Assembly: GCF_018332655.1 (NCBI RefSeq)
Contig: NZ_BOQL01000099.1
Location: forward strand, 1-64,000
Reading direction: 5' to 3'
DNA: 64,000 nucleotides
From: Actinoplanes auranticolor
Lineage (GTDB): Bacteria; Actinomycetota; Actinomycetes; Mycobacteriales; Micromonosporaceae
Shown here: in pieces, positions 8,613 through 17,606 of the stretch
How positions within the stretch are numbered: the first letter of the stretch is position 1
Layout: every line of letters begins with the position of its first letter
Translations under genes and position numbers: made by a program
The notes under the pieces: model-generated
Database searches by the model: none
What the model was told of the DNA's origin: nothing
Seen by the model: the letters and a program-made list of their open reading frames with translations, nothing else

Positions 8613-9042
8613 CCGCGCTGAACTCACAACCGTGCGGCGCCGTGGCGGTCGGACGGGAGGTGATGGGGACGACTGCAGGCCGGCCCGGCGCTTGACCACG
8701 AAAACCCACTCCTCACGGCACCCTCGAACGCCGCTGTTTCGGCTCGGGGGTGTTCGTCATGAGCGGACCGTCTGAGCCGCCGTTGATCCCCGCGGTAGTC
8801 CTGGCAGATCGGTTGGACACACCTCGCGCCGGAGTCCCTCCTCCGCCGGGCCGAGGGACTCCGTACCGTCGGTCATCCGTTCATCCTCCCGCCGCCGCGG
8901 GGCGCGCGACGTGGTACGCGAGACGGTGCAGCCGGCCCGCCGGCCGATGTGACTCGTGCTGCACAGGCGAACCTGGGGGTCGCCGCGCCGTCGCACTGTA
9001 CGAGTGGCTCGAATCGTGGGCCGGCCCTGATCGGAGGTACAC
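8613..9042. other. Intergenic stretch, no supported gene
   Basis: About 430 bases before the dehydrogenase gene. The short frames on both strands are Arg/Pro-rich and overlap one another without motif or good ribosome site. I see nothing assignable here apart from the presumed promoter of the dehydrogenase. Confidence 0.5.
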
Positions 9043-9954
9043 GTGAAGATCTGGATACCGCATAAGCTCGGCTTGACCTACCTGCACGATGTGCCGTACG
9101 ACGTCCAGATCGAGGTGGCGGACGACCCGGCCGCCCTGCCCTCGGACCCGGGATCCGTCGGCTTCCTCGTGCCCACTTTCCTCAACCAGCCGCAGATGCA
9201 CGACATCGTGCCGCGGATGCGCTCGCTCGAGGTTCTGCAGCTGCCGAGCGCCGGCTCCGACGGGTGGACGCACCTGCCACCGCCCACCACCGTCATCTGT
9301 GACGCGCGCGGGCTGCACAGTGCCGCGACGGCTGAATGGGTGCTGGCGGCCATGCTCGCCCAGCTCCGCGAGTTTCCGTTCTTCCGCTCGGCCCAGCTCG
9401 CCGGTGCGTGGACGCCGAGGCCCGGGCGCGACCTGGCTGGGCAGCGAGTGCTGCTCATCGGCGCCGGCTCGGTGGGCAGGGCCGTCGCCCGGCGCCTGAA
9501 GCCCTTCGAGGTCGAGCTGACCGTCGTGGCGCGCTCGGCCCGGCCGGCCGAAGGCATCCGGGCGATCGCCGAGCTGCCCGGTCTGCTCCCGTGCGCCGAT
9601 GTGGTGATCCTGGCGGTCTCGTTGACCGAGGCGACTCGGCATCTGGCGGGACGGGAACTCTTGGCCGCCCTGCCCGACGGGGCGCTGGTGGTCAACGCCT
9701 CGCGGGGCCCGGTGGTGGACACCCCGGCGCTGCTCGCCGAGCTCGAGCGTGGCCGGCTGCGCGCCGCGCTGGACGTGACGGATCCCGAGCCGCTGCCGAC
9801 CGGGCATCCACTCTGGTCACAGTCGGGCGCCCTGATCACGCCGCACGCCGGCGCGGTGACCGAGAAGCTGCCGGAGCGGGTCTACCGCTTGGTTCGCCGG
9901 CAGGTCGACCGCTGGCTCGCCGGGGAGCCGCTGAGAAACCGCCTCGCCCGCTAA
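9043..9954 (+). CDS. D-isomer-specific 2-hydroxyacid dehydrogenase family protein
   Basis: 303 residues from a GTG with GGAGG 7 bases upstream. The NAD(P)-binding Rossmann loop is GAGSVGRAVA (about 145). The catalytic triad is visible: Arg in VNASRGPVVD (about 225), Glu in DPEPLP (about 253), and His in ITPHAGA (about 270). These enzymes reduce 2-keto acids to D-2-hydroxy acids or act as phosphoglycerate dehydrogenase-like enzymes in the cytoplasm. There is no C-terminal ACT domain, so serine-pathway SerA is unlikely. It stands alone, so the substrate cannot be inferred from neighbours. Confidence 0.9.
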   Translation: MKIWIPHKLGLTYLHDVPYDVQIEVADDPAALPSDPGSVGFLVPTFLNQPQMHDIVPRMRSLEVLQLPSAGSDGWTHLPPPTTVICDARGLHSAATAEWVLAAMLAQLREFPFFRSAQLAGAWTPRPGRDLAGQRVLLIGAGSVGRAVARRLKPFEVELTVVARSARPAEGIRAIAELPGLLPCADVVILAVSLTEATRHLAGRELLAALPDGALVVNASRGPVVDTPALLAELERGRLRAALDVTDPEPLPTGHPLWSQSGALITPHAGAVTEKLPERVYRLVRRQVDRWLAGEPLRNRLAR

Positions 9955-10405
9955 AGGCGTCGGGGTGAACACCGAAGCCGGTGGAGCGTCCTGGTAGGCA
10001 GGCACGAAGGCGCATCGGGGCGGGGGTTACGCCATGACCGCCATGGAAAGTTCCGGCACCGCCGGGTCGATCGGCTGTCCCGACGTCGGTGGGAATGAGG
10101 AGACCGCCGCCACCACGGCGGTGACCGACTGGCTCGATGGCAAGGGACGGGCCTACGACACCGTCGGGGAGGTTGTCCGCGCCTCCGGGTCGGCTCGTCG
10201 GGCCGCCATGTGGGGCGGAGGGCATCCGTTTCTCGGAGGCGCTCGGCCGCGCGGGCGTCGACCGGAAACTCCGGCTCACTAGTGCGCCTACCCGGGTCCG
10301 AGGTGTGGTCATCGAGCATGTCGTTGACGAACACATACTCGCTGCCCTGCTGCGGCGGCGCCGCATCCGTCCGGGTGGGGCTCGTCCGGACCCGGACCAG
10401 TGGCG
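9955..10405. other. Intergenic stretch, no supported gene
   Basis: About 450 bases between the dehydrogenase and the convergent AraC gene. An 82-codon plus-strand frame starting at 10034 lacks a ribosome site and loses protein-like composition after about 50 codons. It could be a remnant, but I recognise nothing in it. Confidence 0.45.
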
Positions 10406-11368
10406 TTACCTACGCAGGGTCGTGGACGGCGACTCGCCGAAGCGGTTCCGGTACTCGCCGGCGAAGCGGCCCAGGTGGGTGAACCCGTGCCGCACCGCGA
10501 TAGTCGTCACGGATTCCCTCGGATCCGCCACGGACAGCGCGCGGTGGACCGCGTCGAGCCGGCAGGCCCGCAGGTACGCCGTCGGTGTGGTCTGCATCTC
10601 CCGACGGAAGCAGTCCTGGAGTGCGCGGACGCTCACCCCGAGCGCCTCCGCGACGTCCGCGACCGTCAGTGCCTCGTCGTGGTGGTCCCGGATCAGGGCA
10701 CATGCCCGCCGCGCCAGGCGCCCAGGGCTGTCCAGGTGAGCCGGCCGGGCTAGCAGGTCGCTGTAGGAATGGCGGTGGGTCAACAGCAGCTGGCTCAGGA
10801 GTCCCTGCTCGAAGCGGCCGGCGACCTGCGGATGGTCAAGGAGACACCCGCCCGCCGCCTGCGACAACTCGTCGGCGAAGAAGTCCACCCCGCGGAGCCA
10901 CGCCTTCGCTGCGGACGTGTTCGTACTCATCCCGACGTCGAAGCGGACCGGGGCGTCCACCGGGCTGCCCAGCAGGCGGGCGAGTTCCCGGTCGACGGCG
11001 TGCCGGTCGGCGTAGAAGATCCGGTGCGGCGAGCCTTCTGACCAGTGCATGTCCGAGGCGTCGTCGGGCGACAGGACGGAGGCGAGGGCGGGCGTCGAAG
11101 CCACGGTGTGACCCCCGTGACGGACCACGGTGCTGCCCCGCAGGGGGACCTGGACGAGGTAAAACGTCTCCAACGCGGCGGGCCGGATCCGCACCGCCTG
11201 TCCGTAGTCCAGGTCGATGATGCCGATGCCGCCGAGGCGCCGGGCGGTCATCCGCAGTTGCACCCGGTGGACACCGAGCTGCGGGGTGAGCCGGTGCGGA
11301 CAGAAGACTCGCCCGACCTCCGTACGAGCGCGCTCGATGTCGTCCGTGCTGACCGTCACGGCGTTCAT
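10406..11368 (-). CDS. AraC-family transcriptional regulator
   Basis: 320 residues. The N-terminal half is a cupin-like AraC-binding domain (type found in AraC_binding_2 proteins, with IDLDYGQAVRI). The C-terminal 100 residues hold the double helix-turn-helix: VADVAEALGVSVRALQDCF and the second helix IAVRHGFTHLGRFAGEYRNR. The start is placed at the ATG with AGGAGG 7 bases upstream; the longer frame adds 26 residues with no ribosome site. It is transcribed away from a flavin-containing monooxygenase gene across a 276-base shared control region, the usual arrangement for a regulator of the adjacent catabolic gene. Confidence 0.92.
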   Translation of the reverse strand: MNAVTVSTDDIERARTEVGRVFCPHRLTPQLGVHRVQLRMTARRLGGIGIIDLDYGQAVRIRPAALETFYLVQVPLRGSTVVRHGGHTVASTPALASVLSPDDASDMHWSEGSPHRIFYADRHAVDRELARLLGSPVDAPVRFDVGMSTNTSAAKAWLRGVDFFADELSQAAGGCLLDHPQVAGRFEQGLLSQLLLTHRHSYSDLLARPAHLDSPGRLARRACALIRDHHDEALTVADVAEALGVSVRALQDCFRREMQTTPTAYLRACRLDAVHRALSVADPRESVTTIAVRHGFTHLGRFAGEYRNRFGESPSTTLRR

Positions 11369-11644
11369 CCAGCATCCTCCTGAACGGCACGGGGCGCGCG
11401 TCGGTCGTGTAGCTCGTGGCCGGCCGGTGGCCTGAGCCTGCTGCACCGAACATAGGACACGAGGGTGCCGGCTCGTGGCGTTGAGCGCAGATCCGACACG
11501 AGAAAGGTGCCGCCGGGTCGGACGCGCGTCGGATACGGCTTGCGTTCAGCGGATAGCGACCGTCCCGCCCCGATCGTTAACTTGCTGAGGCCGCGCCGCC
11601 CCTGCCGGCCCGGCATTCCGATCGGTCACCACCTGGAGGTTGTC

Positions 11645-13201
11645 ATGAGGATCGCTGTTGTGGGTGCTGGATTCGCCGGACTGAGCACCGCGAAGGTGCT
11701 GCGGCAGAGCGGTTTCGACGTCACCGTGTTCGAGCGCGCACCGGACGTGGGAGGGGTGTGGAGCCGGACCCGCCGGTACCCCGGACTGCGTACCCAGAAC
11801 AACAAGGACACCTACCATCTCAGCGACCTGCCCATGCCCGCACACTATCCACAGTGGCCCAGCGGCGAGCAGGTCCAGCAGTATCTCGAACGCTACGTGG
11901 AGATGTTCCGGCTCGGCGGCGTTCTGCGACTGTCCACCGAGGTCGTGTCCGCGGAACTGGTGGACGGTGAGTCGGCGTGGCTCATCACATCGCGACCCGC
12001 CGGCCACGAGGGTCCCGGAACCCTGGAACGGTACGACCACCTCGTCGTGGCCAACGGCATCTTCTCCGATCCCCTCGTCCCGCCCTTCGAAGGTCGCGCG
12101 GCCTTCACCGCGGCCGGTGGGCGCGTCCTGGCCGCCAGCCAGTTCCACGACCTGGAGGCGGCCCGGGGCCGGAACGTTCTCGTGGTCGGGTATGGCAAGT
12201 CGTCCTGCGACGTGGCCGTTCCCGTCAGCGAGGTCGCCGCCCGGACCAGTGTCGTCGCCCGTCAGCTGCTCTGGAAGATGCCCAGGAAGCTCGGCGGCGC
12301 GCTGAACTACAAGTACCTCATGCTTACCCGGATGGGTGAAGCCCTGTTCCGGTACATCAGGCCGAAGGGTTTCGAACGTTTCCTGCACGGTCCCGGCAAC
12401 GGTCTTCGCCGCACCATGCTCGACAGCGTCGGGTCGGTCGCGACCAGGCAGCTCAAGCTGTCCCGGCTGGGCCTGGTGCCGAACGGAACCTTCGAGGACA
12501 TCGCCCGCAGCACCGTGAGCCTGGCGACGGAGGGCTTCTTCGAGCGCGTCGCCGACGGCCGGATCAGCGTCCACCGCGACCAGGTGGTCAGCGAGCTCCT
12601 GACCGACGGCGGACGACCGGCCGCCCGCCTCGCGGACGGCACGGTGCTCCCCGCCGACCTGGTGATCTGTGGTACCGGATTCCGGCAGTGCGTGCCGTTC
12701 CTGGACCCGGCACTGTGCGCCCGTCTCGAAGACGGCGCGGGCAACTTCGAGCTGTACCGCCAGATCCTCCCTCTGGGCGTCCCTCACCTCACCTTTGCCG
12801 GCTACAACTCCTCGTTCTTCAGCCCGCTCAGCGCGGAGATGGCGGCTGTGTGGACCGCCGCCTACCTGCGAGGAGGGGTCACCCTGCCCCCGGAGGACCG
12901 GATGCGCGAAGAGATCCGGGCCCGCTTGGCCTGGATGTCGGAGCGGACCGACGGCCGGCACGCCCGCGGGACGAACATCATCCCGTTCTCCATGCACAAC
13001 ATCGACGAGGTGCTCGACGAACTCGGGCTCAACCTCGGTCGTTTCGCCCGTGCCCGGCAGTGGCTCCTACCCGTCGACCCGCGTTCGTACCGGAAGGTGA
13101 CCCTCCGCATGATCCGGCGGACCGCCGCGACAGCGAACGGGCCGTCGCCTGCACCCGTTCCGGAGTCCGTGAGTGCTGCGTCGGCCGCCGGACGTCCTTG
13201 A
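11645..13201 (+). CDS. Flavin-containing monooxygenase (FMO/Baeyer-Villiger type)
   Basis: 518 residues from an ATG with GGAGG 5 bases upstream; the frame is open further 5' but that part is out of character. The FAD loop is VVGAGFAGLS at the N-terminus, followed by FERAPDVGGVW. The NADPH loop is VVGYGKSSCDVAV (about 182), and the late CGTGFRQ is the 'ATG' motif of class B monooxygenases. The FxGxxxHxxx(Y/F) fingerprint is altered to a SQFHDLEAARG form. It should oxygenate a small carbonyl, amine or sulfide compound using NADPH and O2. Control by the divergent AraC protein is likely. Confidence 0.88.
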   Translation: MRIAVVGAGFAGLSTAKVLRQSGFDVTVFERAPDVGGVWSRTRRYPGLRTQNNKDTYHLSDLPMPAHYPQWPSGEQVQQYLERYVEMFRLGGVLRLSTEVVSAELVDGESAWLITSRPAGHEGPGTLERYDHLVVANGIFSDPLVPPFEGRAAFTAAGGRVLAASQFHDLEAARGRNVLVVGYGKSSCDVAVPVSEVAARTSVVARQLLWKMPRKLGGALNYKYLMLTRMGEALFRYIRPKGFERFLHGPGNGLRRTMLDSVGSVATRQLKLSRLGLVPNGTFEDIARSTVSLATEGFFERVADGRISVHRDQVVSELLTDGGRPAARLADGTVLPADLVICGTGFRQCVPFLDPALCARLEDGAGNFELYRQILPLGVPHLTFAGYNSSFFSPLSAEMAAVWTAAYLRGGVTLPPEDRMREEIRARLAWMSERTDGRHARGTNIIPFSMHNIDEVLDELGLNLGRFARARQWLLPVDPRSYRKVTLRMIRRTAATANGPSPAPVPESVSAASAAGRP

Positions 13202-13379
13202 GCTGGGCAAGGTCCGGCAAGTCGGTCAACGCGGCGAGAACGCCGGCGCCGGTCTCGGTCTTTCGTCCGCCTGCTGGAGTACGGCGCTCGCGACGTCATA
13301 GGTGCCGGCTGGCGTAGCGCCCGGGGTACGGAGCACGGCCATGCCGGTGACGGTCCTGCTCGTCCGGCTGGACCGTCGC

Positions 13380-13940
13380 GCCCGGCGAGGCGATGAACTC
13401 CGCATTCCTGCATCAGGTCGGCCGCGGGCACCGACGCCCGGCTCCGTACGCAGGTTCCGCGCACCATGGGCGCCACGATGCTCGCGGTGTCCGCGGTGCT
13501 GCTTGCCGGAGCCTTCCTCTGTGGCGTTGCACAACTCGTGCTGCGGCTCGCCGCGGTGGTGATCGAGGGGTGACCATCCGGCTGACGTCGCGTGGCGGTG
13601 CCTGGCGGCTGCCGTCCGCCGCCCATTTCGCTGAGCGCCACCAACTGGTCGTGATTCTCGCCTGGGCGAGTCCATCATCTCGATCAGGTCCGGTGCGCGC
13701 ATCCACCACCTCGACGCGGGCGTCTTGGCCTCGGCCCTGCTCGCCGTCGGGCTGTCCGTGGCCATGTGGTGGAACGATTTCTCGGGCCTCGCGGGGGCAG
13801 CCCAACGTGCGGTGGCCAGCCGGGGGCGCGAGCCGGGCCTCCCTGGCCACCGCCGGCACGTACCTGCACGCCGGCATCGGCGGCGGCATCCTGATCGTCG
13901 CCGTCGGCGGTGGTTCCGTCGTCCGAGCCGGCACACGAAA
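13380..13940 (+). pseudogene. ltrA-type membrane protein gene, frameshifted
   Basis: Pieces of a 'low temperature requirement A' family protein occur in successive frames. Around 13470-13560 the translation gives MLAVSAVLLAGAFLCG. Near 13600 another frame gives AAHFAERHQLVVILA. A one-base shift then gives ESII and LDAGVLASALLAVGLSVAMW followed by WNDFSGLAGAAQRAV, and near 13855 another shift gives TYLHAGIGGGILIVAVGGG. The order matches the C-terminal half of LtrA proteins; the N-terminal half is absent. At least three frameshifts make it a pseudogene. Confidence 0.7.
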
Positions 13941-13986
13941 CAGGGCGCGTACCAGGCCGGAGCCGTGGGCTGGAAGCGGTGGGCGA

Positions 13987-14844
13987 TCAGGCTGCTTCTG
14001 TTGCGTCAAGCCCCGAGTCCGTGGACACGGTGGCCCACACCACCTTGCCGCTGTGCGCCGGTACAGCACCCCACGCGGCGGCGATCGCATGAACCAGTCT
14101 CAGGCCCCGCCCTCGGGCGGCGACCGGCGCCGACCGCATGGTGTCCGCAGCTGCGTCCATGAGCGGATACCGGGAATCGCCGTCGCGGACGGCCAGATGC
14201 AGCCGGCCACCACGTCGGAACACGGTCACCACGAAGTCGGTGGAGGCATGGTCCACGGCGTTGGAAACCAACTCGGACATGATCAAAGCGGCGTCGTTTC
14301 GCAGGTCGGGCAGTCGCCAGGTGTGGCAGGCCTGGGCGACGAGGTCACGAGCCGCCCGCACGGATGAGGGCCGAGGCGCCAGGCGGACCTGCAGCCGGTC
14401 GGCTCGGGACACCTTGCCGGCGATCGCGATGCGGGCCTGCGACATGGTCGCGAACAACAGCGGGCTGGTCCCTTCCTGGTGCCGCAGCCGGTAGTTCAGC
14501 ATCGTCGCCGGAGGCGAACAGAACGCCAGGTGTACCGGCGCCGGCCCGAGCCGTGCGGTCCGCTGCGCCGCCAACCAGTACGGCAGGCTCGCTCCGTGCA
14601 GATCGCCCACGTTGTGCATGTCGATGATGACGGCCTCGCAGGGACCGGCCAGGCACCGCCGCAGGCCGGCGGTGACCTGGTTGCCGAGCTGCTGCGACCA
14701 TTGACCGCGCACGGTCATCTCGACGACCGTGGTGCTCGCGTCAGCGGTGACGTCTACCGACACCCCGCCCTGGTGCGTGCCGGTGGTGACGAAGTAGGGA
14801 GGCACGAGTGGCTGCAGCCACTCACGTGGTTCCATGGCGGTCAC
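13987..14844 (-). CDS. STAS-like plus RsbW-type HATPase protein (paralogue A)
   Basis: 285 residues. The N-terminal half (about 25-125) resembles a STAS/anti-anti-sigma domain (VVEMTVRGQWSQQLG, VIIDMHNV). The C-terminal half is an HATPase_c_2 domain of the anti-sigma kinase type: N-box IMSELVSNAVDHA (about 200-212), then DGDSRYP and GRGLRLVHAIAAAWG. Such proteins bind sigma factors or STAS antagonists and switch stress responses. The start is a GTG; an ATG 9 bases in is possible. A clear paralogue in opposite orientation lies at 15808-16617. Confidence 0.8.
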   Translation of the reverse strand: MTAMEPREWLQPLVPPYFVTTGTHQGGVSVDVTADASTTVVEMTVRGQWSQQLGNQVTAGLRRCLAGPCEAVIIDMHNVGDLHGASLPYWLAAQRTARLGPAPVHLAFCSPPATMLNYRLRHQEGTSPLLFATMSQARIAIAGKVSRADRLQVRLAPRPSSVRAARDLVAQACHTWRLPDLRNDAALIMSELVSNAVDHASTDFVVTVFRRGGRLHLAVRDGDSRYPLMDAAADTMRSAPVAARGRGLRLVHAIAAAWGAVPAHSGKVVWATVSTDSGLDATEAA

Positions 14845-15463
14845 TACTGACTCTGGTTGCAGGTGAGGCCGTAGACGATCGATATATCGCCGAGCGGTGT
14901 GGTCAGCTCAGCGCTCCGTGCTTGATCACGGGTCCTCCTGCCGTCAGCAGCCGCGGGGATCTGGTCGGCGACGCAGCGGAGGTTACGCGGTCGGACCACG
15001 AGCGTGCCGGTCGGCGGGCACCACGCCGGCCCCGGCCGGGCAAAATGGGTGATAACGCCGCCTCGCGGATCCGGTTGCGGGCGGGCATCTAGCGTTGCGA
15101 CGATCACTGCTGCTCCAGCTGCTCAGGACGGAAGCGCCACCGAGGTCTGGAGCGGCCAGCGACGATGAAACCACACCGGCACTACTGGGAACGGTATACC
15201 CACCGGAGGAAAACCGCTGGTGACAGCGATCCACAACGGGGGAAGATGCGTGCAGGACGACTCTGAGGCCCACTTCGGCCGGGAGTTCATCTGCGCTTGT
15301 CCGCAAAGTTGCCAACAGGGCGATGTGGATGACCCCGTATGCGGGACAGCGTCTGTAGCGGGGTGGTTTACCCTCGATGAAGGCGTTGGGCGTCATGTCC
15401 GTAGCCCGCTACCCCGGACCCCGGTAGTGCACCCGTCAGCGCAGGTGCCTATCAGGAGTTGCC
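14845..15463. other. Shared upstream region of divergent regulators
   Basis: About 620 bases between two divergently transcribed STAS-HATPase loci. Short frames are present on both strands, but none has both a ribosome site and protein-like composition. Promoters for both directions must lie here; I could not identify a SigB-like GTTT...GGGTAT pair. Confidence 0.45.
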
Positions 15464-15778
15464 GTGACCGCTGAGACCCGCGCCGGCGCCGCCCGGCCTC
15501 TGCCGTACCGGCCGGTGCAGCAAGACCCGTACGGCGACCACGTCGGACATCGCCGCGTTGATCGACTCGTCGCCGCAGTCACCCCGGGTGACCGGACCGC
15601 GTTCGGCATTCTGCACCGGGCCACCGAACAGCTACGCCTGATCAGTGCCGGTCCGGCACGGACGTGGCAGGCGGCGATCGACGATGCCCGCGATGGGCAG
15701 CGGTACGCGGAACTGGCGGTCCGGCTCGCCGCGCCTGTCCCCGCGGCTGACGAACGCCGTCCCCGCACTCGCGCCTGA
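15464..15778 (+). CDS. Small hypothetical protein coupled to STAS-HATPase gene
   Basis: 104 residues from a GTG with CAGGAG 6 bases upstream. Composition is protein-like and amphipathic, with a probable helical core around LVAAVTPGDRTAFGILHRAT and no membrane segment. Its TGA overlaps an ATG (TGATG) that is the first possible start of the downstream HATPase gene, so translation is probably coupled. I recognise no family; a small partner or STAS-type binding protein is a guess from position only. Confidence 0.55.
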   Translation: MTAETRAGAARPLPYRPVQQDPYGDHVGHRRVDRLVAAVTPGDRTAFGILHRATEQLRLISAGPARTWQAAIDDARDGQRYAELAVRLAAPVPAADERRPRTRA

Positions 15779-15807
15779 TGGCCACCGCGGCCCGCAAGGA
15801 GATTGAC

Positions 15808-16617
15808 ATGCAGGTGCGCGCCCCGTATCTGTTCAACGCCGACGACCGACACCACACGCTGAGCGTCACCGGTGACGTCACCACCGGCGTGGTGGAGATG
15901 GCGGTGCACGGTCGATGGTCGCAGCGTCTGGGCATGGACGTGTCCACCGCGATCCGCAAATGCCTGGCCGAGCACCCGGCGGCGGTCATCGCCGACCTGC
16001 GGGACACGGACGACCCGGACGGTGCCAGCATGCCGATGTGGCTGGCCGCGGGCCGGGCCGGAATCGTCATGCAGCCACCGGTGCCCCTGGCCCTGTGCCT
16101 GCCCACCGCGACGATGCTGGACCGCCGCCTACGGCGCCTCGGTGCGCAACACCCGTCCGTGTTCACCACCATGCCCGAGGCCCGCACCGCCGTGATCAGC
16201 CGCCTGTCACCGACCGTGACGCTGCAGGCGACCCTGCTGCCGCAGCCGGCCTCGCCCGACACGGCCCGCGACCTCGTCACCCATGCATGTCAGGACTGGC
16301 ACCTGCCGAAGCTGCGGCAACGCGCCCAACTGGTGCTGTCCGAGCTGGTGGCCAACGCCGTGCAACACGCGGGCACCGCCGTGCTCGTCACCGTGTCGCA
16401 GCGCGGCACGGGCCTGCACCTGGCGGTCCGCGACGGCACCACCCGGCTACCGCGGCTGCTCGGCGCTACGCCCTCGGTCGCCGGGCAGCCGCCGTACGAG
16501 CGAGGCAACGGCCTTCGCATGGTGCACGTCTGCGCCACGGCGTGGGGTGCCATGCCAACTCCCGGCGGCAAGGTCGTCTGGGCCACCGTGCTTGCCGGCC
16601 CACCGGTGACGGCATGA
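15808..16617 (+). CDS. STAS-like plus RsbW-type HATPase protein (paralogue B)
   Basis: 269 residues from the ATG with AAGGAG 5 bases upstream; the ATG at 15778, overlapping the previous stop, is the alternative and adds 10 residues. It aligns along its whole length with the protein at 13987-14844: VVEMAVHGRWSQRLG in the STAS-like half, VLSELVANAVQHA as N-box, then GNGLRMVHVCATAWG and KVVWATV in the ATPase half. The pair looks like an old duplication in inverted orientation. The role is probably a partner-switching regulator, with kinase activity towards a STAS protein or sigma-factor binding. Confidence 0.82.
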   Translation: MQVRAPYLFNADDRHHTLSVTGDVTTGVVEMAVHGRWSQRLGMDVSTAIRKCLAEHPAAVIADLRDTDDPDGASMPMWLAAGRAGIVMQPPVPLALCLPTATMLDRRLRRLGAQHPSVFTTMPEARTAVISRLSPTVTLQATLLPQPASPDTARDLVTHACQDWHLPKLRQRAQLVLSELVANAVQHAGTAVLVTVSQRGTGLHLAVRDGTTRLPRLLGATPSVAGQPPYERGNGLRMVHVCATAWGAMPTPGGKVVWATVLAGPPVTA

Positions 16618-16852
16618 GCGTGCGCAGGGCCGCCACTGCGGGCCGGCACCAGGCAGGGCGAGAACCGGATTCGTCGAGGGGCACGCGGCGTCGCTAGACT
16701 TCGACAGATCCGGGAAGGTTCCGTCCTCACTGCCCGCCCGTGTCGTGGCCCCTGGCGTGGAGGTACAGCGGTGTCACATCCAGTGCAGCGTGTTTCCGCT
16801 GTTCCAGCGGCGTGTCGGCGTGCCGGTGAGGGCGTGGCGTCGGGTGGTCGCC

Positions 16853-17569
16853 ATGGATGATCGCGTCGCCATGATCCGCCACCTGATCGAGGGCGAGCCG
16901 CCGCCGCCGGACAACGGCGCAGGGTTGCTGCCTCGGGTCTGCGCCGTCGCCGCGCGCACGCTGGCGGCCTCGGGCGCGGGGATCAGCATGATGAGCGAGG
17001 CGGGGGCCCGGGGGGTCTACGCCGCGTCGGACCCGCTGACCGAGCACATAGAGGAGCTGCAGTTCGTTCTCGGGGAAGGACCGTGCTGGGATGCGTTTTC
17101 CACCCGGCGGCCGGTGCTGGTACCGAACCTCGACGGCGAGTCGGCGGCGCGCTGGCCGATGTACACCCCGGCCGCCCACGACAGCGGCATCCGGGCGGTG
17201 TTCTCGTTCCCGCTGCAGATGGGTGCCGCTCGTCTCGGGATCCTTGACATTTTCCGCCAGCGGACCGGGTCGCTGACCGGCGACGAACTCGCCACCGCGC
17301 TCGCCTTCGCGGACGTGACCATCACGGCTCTGCTGGACCAGCACGAGAACGCGGCGGTGAACAGTTCCGGTGAGGGCCTCGCCGAGGCGGTCGAGTACCG
17401 CGCCGAGCTGTTCCAGGCCCAGGGGATGGTCATGGTCCAGCTGGGGGTGCCCATCGGTGAGGCGATGGCCCGGATGCGGGCGTACGCGTACGCGCACGGC
17501 CGCCGCCTCGACCAGGTGGCCGCCGATGTGCTCGCCCGCAGACTGCACTTCGACCGGGACCGCCCATGA
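16853..17569 (+). CDS. GAF and ANTAR domain protein (first of two)
   Basis: 238 residues if started at the ATG chosen here; 36 upstream codons are open but lack a ribosome site. A GAF domain occupies about residues 20-160 (LGEGPCWDAF, PVLVPNL, FSFPLQMGAARLGILDIF). The C-terminal 55 residues form an ANTAR RNA-binding domain (AQGMVMVQLGVPIGEAMARM, AYAHGRRLDQVAADVL). ANTAR proteins bind paired hairpins in nascent RNA and prevent termination. Here the GAF domain would be the sensor. It lies 37 bases before a second gene of the same architecture. Confidence 0.85.
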   Translation: MDDRVAMIRHLIEGEPPPPDNGAGLLPRVCAVAARTLAASGAGISMMSEAGARGVYAASDPLTEHIEELQFVLGEGPCWDAFSTRRPVLVPNLDGESAARWPMYTPAAHDSGIRAVFSFPLQMGAARLGILDIFRQRTGSLTGDELATALAFADVTITALLDQHENAAVNSSGEGLAEAVEYRAELFQAQGMVMVQLGVPIGEAMARMRAYAYAHGRRLDQVAADVLARRLHFDRDRP

Positions 17570-17606
17570 CCGCGCACGTTACCGCCGGCCAGGCCGGGAG
17601 GCAGGC

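Noticed and set aside
10034..10282. 82-codon plus-strand frame downstream of the dehydrogenase
   Set aside because: No ribosome site, composition degrades along its length, no recognised motif and conflicting frames on the other strand.
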